From contig JAHWJJ010000190.1 in the NCBI GenBank assembly GCA_019348475.1, positions 1 to 8,265 of the forward strand: a DNA stretch of 8,265 nt, in the 5' to 3' direction. The translations under genes and the position numbers were made by a program. Under the pieces are notes generated by a model that saw only the letters and a program-made list of their open reading frames with translations, was not told the origin of the DNA and did no database searches. The stretch comes from Gemmatimonadota bacterium (lineage in GTDB: Bacteria > Gemmatimonadota > Gemmatimonadetes > Longimicrobiales > Longimicrobiaceae). Shown in pieces: positions 5,726-8,265 of this stretch (within the stretch, counting starts at the first letter, position 1; the number at the start of each line of letters is the position of its first letter).

Positions 5726-6610
5726 TCACACCAGCGGCATCGGCCTGGGCTTCTCGCCCGAGTAGTCGTAGAAGCCCTTGCCGCTCTTCCGGCCGAAGTA
5801 ACCCAGGGAGACCATGCGCTTGAGCAGCGGCGGAGAGGCGTAGCGCTTCTCCCTGTACTCGTTGAACATGATGCCGCCGATCTTGTCCAGCGTGTCCAGT
5901 CCGACGAAATCCGAGAGGACGAACGGACCCATCGGGTAGCCGGTTCCCAGCTGCATTCCCTTGTCGATGTCCTCGATGCTGGCCACGCCCTGCTCCAGCG
6001 CGCGAATGGCGTCCATCATGTACGGCACCAGCAGCAGGTTCACCACGAACCCCGAGTTGTCCTTGCAGACGATGGGCTCCTTGCCCAGCGACCTGGCGAA
6101 CGCGAAGGCGGTGTCGAAGACGGCCGGGTCGGTGGCGATGGTCTTGACCACCTCCACCAGCTTCATCACCGGCACGGGGTTGAAGAAGTGCAGCCCCACC
6201 ATCCGCTCCGGCCGCTTCGTCGCCGCCGCCATGTCGGCGATGGTGAGCGAGGACGTGTTGCTGGCGAAGATGGTGTCCGGTCCGCAGACCGCGTCCAGCG
6301 TCTGCCACATCTGGTTCTTGACCGCCAGGTCTTCGACGACGGCTTCGATGATGATGTCGCAGTCCTTCAGGTCTTCCAGCCTGGTCGTGCCGCGCAGCCG
6401 GCCCACGACGGCGTCGCGGTCCTCGGCGGACATCTTCCCCTTCTCCACCGCCTTGCCCAGCTGCTTGCCGATACCGCCGATGCCGCGCTCGCACAGCTCG
6501 TCGCTCACCTCGCGCACCACGGTGTCGTAGCCGGCCGCCGCCGCCACCTGCGCGATGCCGCTGCCCATCAGCCCGCACCCCAGCACGCCCACCCGCTTGA
6601 TCTCCGCCAT
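5726..6610 (-). CDS. hbd: 3-hydroxybutyryl-CoA dehydrogenase
   Basis: 294 residues, close to the usual 280-295 of the single-function family. It catalyses NAD(P)-dependent interconversion of (S)-3-hydroxybutyryl-CoA and acetoacetyl-CoA in the cytoplasm. The N-terminal Rossmann fold has GCGLMGSGIA (Gly11, 13, 16). The active-site set is visible: SNTSS (Ser120), GLHFFNP (His141), the following KLVEVV (Glu153), and NSGFVVN (Asn191). Spacing matches the clostridial enzyme with a small offset. The C-terminal domain carries GYPMGPFVLSDFVGLD and GYFGRKSGKGFYDY, both standard for the family. The ATG at 6610 is supported by AAGGAG 8-9 bases upstream. There is no fused enoyl-CoA hydratase domain, so this is not a FadB-type multienzyme. 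Together with the thiolase at the right end it gives two consecutive steps of short-chain fatty acid breakdown or C4 unit synthesis; direction cannot be told from sequence. The symbol is the generic family name; fadB2 or mmgB are possible alternatives. Confidence 0.96.
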   Translation of the reverse strand: MAEIKRVGVLGCGLMGSGIAQVAAAAGYDTVVREVSDELCERGIGGIGKQLGKAVEKGKMSAEDRDAVVGRLRGTTRLEDLKDCDIIIEAVVEDLAVKNQMWQTLDAVCGPDTIFASNTSSLTIADMAAATKRPERMVGLHFFNPVPVMKLVEVVKTIATDPAVFDTAFAFARSLGKEPIVCKDNSGFVVNLLLVPYMMDAIRALEQGVASIEDIDKGMQLGTGYPMGPFVLSDFVGLDTLDKIGGIMFNEYREKRYASPPLLKRMVSLGYFGRKSGKGFYDYSGEKPRPMPLV

Positions 6611-6634
6611 CCTGTCCTCTCCTTGTCGGTCACG

Positions 6635-6651
6635 CCGCCCGCGGCGGGCGG
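6635..6651. other. Hairpin just upstream of the dehydrogenase ribosome binding site
   Basis: CCGCCCG (6635-6641) and CGGGCGG (6645-6651) pair around a 3-base loop, in the gap between the small lipoprotein gene and the dehydrogenase gene. On the minus strand there is no T run after it, so it is unlikely to stop that transcript. It might act as an mRNA processing or stability element. Confidence 0.3.
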
Positions 6652-6682
6652 ATCGGGTTTTCCTGCGTTCGGCCGATGCGGC

Positions 6683-7048
6683 TCACGGGCAGCGCCCGCG
6701 CTGCACCACGCCCGTCTGGTCCACGTGCTGCGGCCACAGGTCGGGGCGCGTGGGCTCCATCTCCATGCACAGCGCCTCGCCCTCGGCGCGGACGATGCGG
6801 GGGAGCTGGTACTGCCGCATCCCCTGGGGGTCTTCCCACCCCACCTCCTCCAGCTCGCGGAACGTGGCCGCGTAGCGGTCGTTGCGAGCGCGGTACGCCT
6901 CCTGGAGGGTGAACGCCTGCTTGAGCACCGGCCTGGCTTCCGCCGCGCGCGCTTCCAGGGAAACGGCGCCGAACTCCGCCACCGCTCCCCCGCCGCATCC
7001 GCTCAGCAGCAGCGCCGCCGCGGGAACCGCCGTCAGGAGGATTCGCAT
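6683..7048 (-). CDS. Small lipoprotein with type IV pilin-like body
   Basis: 121 residues from the ATG at 7048. A short signal peptide (MRILLTAVPAAALLLSGC) ends in lipobox LSGC with Cys18, followed by GGG, so outer-surface or periplasmic anchoring is expected. The mature part has a helix (about 35-56, ARPVLKQAFTLQEAYRARND), then RYAATFRELEEVGWEDPQG, and later strands with a Cys pair (Cys94 and Cys120). The order helix, xRYAxxxxELxxxGW, strands resembles the globular part of small type IV pilins and pseudopilins, but the hydrophobic prepilin helix with its G|FxxxE cleavage site is absent. The frame remains open upstream, but those codons overlap the neighbouring gene and lack a signal peptide. 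The gene lies 38 bases after the membrane protein gene and is probably co-transcribed with it. No Shine-Dalgarno was seen. Function unknown. Confidence 0.8.
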   Translation of the reverse strand: MRILLTAVPAAALLLSGCGGGAVAEFGAVSLEARAAEARPVLKQAFTLQEAYRARNDRYAATFRELEEVGWEDPQGMRQYQLPRIVRAEGEALCMEMEPTRPDLWPQHVDQTGVVQRGRCP

Positions 7049-7086
7049 GTGGGTTCGGTGGATTGAAGGTGGCGAACGCCGGACGC

Positions 7087-7983
7087 TCAGCGGCGCCGGC
7101 CCGGCCCCGGGCCGATGCGGATGCCGTCCCAGCCCGCCCCCACGCTCAGCCCGCCGCCGCCGAAGGGGCCGCGCGGGGTGGGCACCCTGAGCTCGTTGTG
7201 CTCCAGGCGGTCCAGGAACGACTCCAGCCTGTCCTGCGTGGAGTGCCGCACGGCGCCGTAGATGCCGCGCATTCCCCACCACGAGCCCAGCAGCGTCGGC
7301 ACGCTGAGCAGGGCCAGGGGATCGATGATGGGGGTGGCCAGCACGGCGGCCACGATGGTCGCCGCGCCGCCGCCGCCCACCACCGCGGCCCCCGCCGCCA
7401 GCCCCGCGCGCGTGCCGGCCGTATCCACCGACACCTCCACCAGGCAGCTGTCGGCATCCAGCGCGGCCACGGCCACGTCCAGCTGCGGCAGGTCCATGGC
7501 GGCGTGCGACGCGCCGAACTTGCGCATCCCCCGCCCCATCGCCGCGGCCAGGCCGGTGCCGCGCACGTAGCGCGTGCGGTCGGGAAAGCGGCGCTGCACC
7601 AGCATGTACTCGCACCTCAGCAGGTACTCCTCCACCAGCAGACCCACCGCGGCGGCGGGACGGCGAACGGTGCGCGCCGCGCGGATGCCGCCCGGGCCCA
7701 TGGCCCTGGCCAGGAGCCCGTGCTCCTCCGGCGGCCGCCCGCGCACGTCGGTGATGGCGCGGCGGACGGCGATGGGGTCCAGCCCCAGCTCCTGCCCGAT
7801 GCGGACGACCTCGCCCTCGGAGATCCCCTCGTCCGGGGTGCCGGCGGCCGACTGGATCTCCACGGCGCGGCGGATCACCGCCTCCAGCTCCTGCGAGCTG
7901 AGGCGCCGCGCCGGAAGGCCGCCGCCGGGTGCGGGCGGCCTGTCGGGAACGCCGCTGCCGGAGGATCCGCTCGAGTCGGTCAT
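7087..7983 (-). CDS. Membrane protein of unknown function
   Basis: 298 residues, not recognised as a named family. Residues 1-27 are Ser/Gly/Pro-rich and probably disordered. Residues 28-82 form a compact helical domain (SSQELEAVIRRAVEIQ, EGISEGEVVRIGQELGLDP, AVRRAITDVRGR). This looks like a small helix-turn-helix-like fold that I associate with Gemmatimonadota proteins of unknown role, placed before a membrane segment. Residues 100-185 are mixed strands and helices. Two hydrophobic stretches (about 193-219 and 221-244) could be a transmembrane hairpin. A helix RLESFLDRLEHNEL and a Gly-rich tail end the protein. The ATG at 7983 is the natural start, though no Shine-Dalgarno is visible. It lies between the thiolase and the small lipoprotein, on the same strand. 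A regulatory or sensing role is possible but not shown. Confidence 0.8.
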   Translation of the reverse strand: MTDSSGSSGSGVPDRPPAPGGGLPARRLSSQELEAVIRRAVEIQSAAGTPDEGISEGEVVRIGQELGLDPIAVRRAITDVRGRPPEEHGLLARAMGPGGIRAARTVRRPAAAVGLLVEEYLLRCEYMLVQRRFPDRTRYVRGTGLAAAMGRGMRKFGASHAAMDLPQLDVAVAALDADSCLVEVSVDTAGTRAGLAAGAAVVGGGGAATIVAAVLATPIIDPLALLSVPTLLGSWWGMRGIYGAVRHSTQDRLESFLDRLEHNELRVPTPRGPFGGGGLSVGAGWDGIRIGPGPGRRR

Positions 7984-7992
7984 GACAGAAGG

Positions 7993-8018
7993 TTCAAGTG
8001 CCCAGGTTCAGGTGCCCG
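7993..8018. repeat. Short direct repeat between thiolase and membrane protein genes
   Basis: TTCAAGTGCCC (7993-8003) and TTCAGGTGCCC (8008-8018) are near-identical 11-mers spaced 15 bases apart. Related GTGCCC/CACTGG motifs continue to about 8068. This looks like a small degenerate intergenic repeat cluster. Confidence 0.45.
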
Positions 8019-8046
8019 GTGGTCGGGAACGACGTTCCCGGGCACC
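8011..8046. other. Long hairpin downstream of the thiolase gene
   Basis: The inner arms CGGGAAC (8024-8030) and GTTCCCG (8034-8040) pair around GAC. The outer arms GGTGCC (8011-8016) and GGCACC (8041-8046) extend the stem with a one-sided bulge. It lies about 30 bases after the thiolase stop codon on the minus strand. No T run follows in that direction, so it may be an mRNA end or stability structure, or part of the local repeat cluster. Confidence 0.45.
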
Positions 8047-8073
8047 TGATACTGGACACTGGCCACTGCCGTT

Positions 8074-8265
<192 letters not shown>

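Noticed and set aside
5361..6578. Minus-strand open frame that reads through the dehydrogenase region into peptide copy 2
   Set aside because: Only the last 57 codons are meaningful. The upstream part is an out-of-frame reading of the dehydrogenase gene, and the peptide has its own ATG and Shine-Dalgarno.
5570..7066. 498-codon plus-strand open frame opposite the dehydrogenase and the small lipoprotein
   Set aside because: His/Arg/Leu-rich translation antisense to a gene with a complete active site; a shadow frame.

Overview
The window is high-GC bacterial chromosome with dense, long open frames and one coding-strand switch. The protein content suggests a Gemmatimonadota member, most likely of the Longimicrobium type. 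The grounds are several small lipoproteins, a DUF4157 protein, and two 57-residue peptides with a KL.LD...L.VESF..T leader like that of the pinensin-type peptides common in Longimicrobiaceae and Bacteroidota. This assignment is inferred from protein style, not from a marker gene.

Left part: a plus-strand gene (153-1469) encodes a lipoprotein with TPR-like helices and a CsgG/LpoB-like C-terminal domain. It ends at a hairpin terminator (1500-1531). About 690 bases without a gene follow, between two convergent genes. This space holds a tandem array of about 205-227 bp units, each rich in palindromes. All later genes are on the minus strand.

Middle part: a small lipoprotein with a conserved Cys pair (2160-2594) lies next to a large DUF4157 protein (2850-4754). 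The large protein has an HELAHVVQH motif, two internal helical repeats, and a C-terminal region that looks like an NlpC/P60- or papain-type cysteine hydrolase. It is probably an exported toxin or effector. Upstream of it are a leader region with two inverted repeats, a strong terminator facing the other way along the operon, and two tandem, 74% identical RiPP-like precursor peptides (5126-5299 and 5361-5534). No RiPP modification enzyme or transporter lies in the window.

Right part: a metabolic block, read right to left. It has the C-terminus of a thiolase (running off the window at 8265), a membrane protein of unknown function, a small lipoprotein with a pilin-like body, and a complete 3-hydroxybutyryl-CoA dehydrogenase. 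The thiolase and the dehydrogenase catalyse consecutive steps between acetyl-CoA/acetoacetyl-CoA and 3-hydroxybutyryl-CoA, used in short-chain fatty acid oxidation or in C4 synthesis. The two genes between them have no obvious link to that pathway.

The most interesting items are the twin peptide precursors, the DUF4157-hydrolase fusion, and the palindromic intergenic array.
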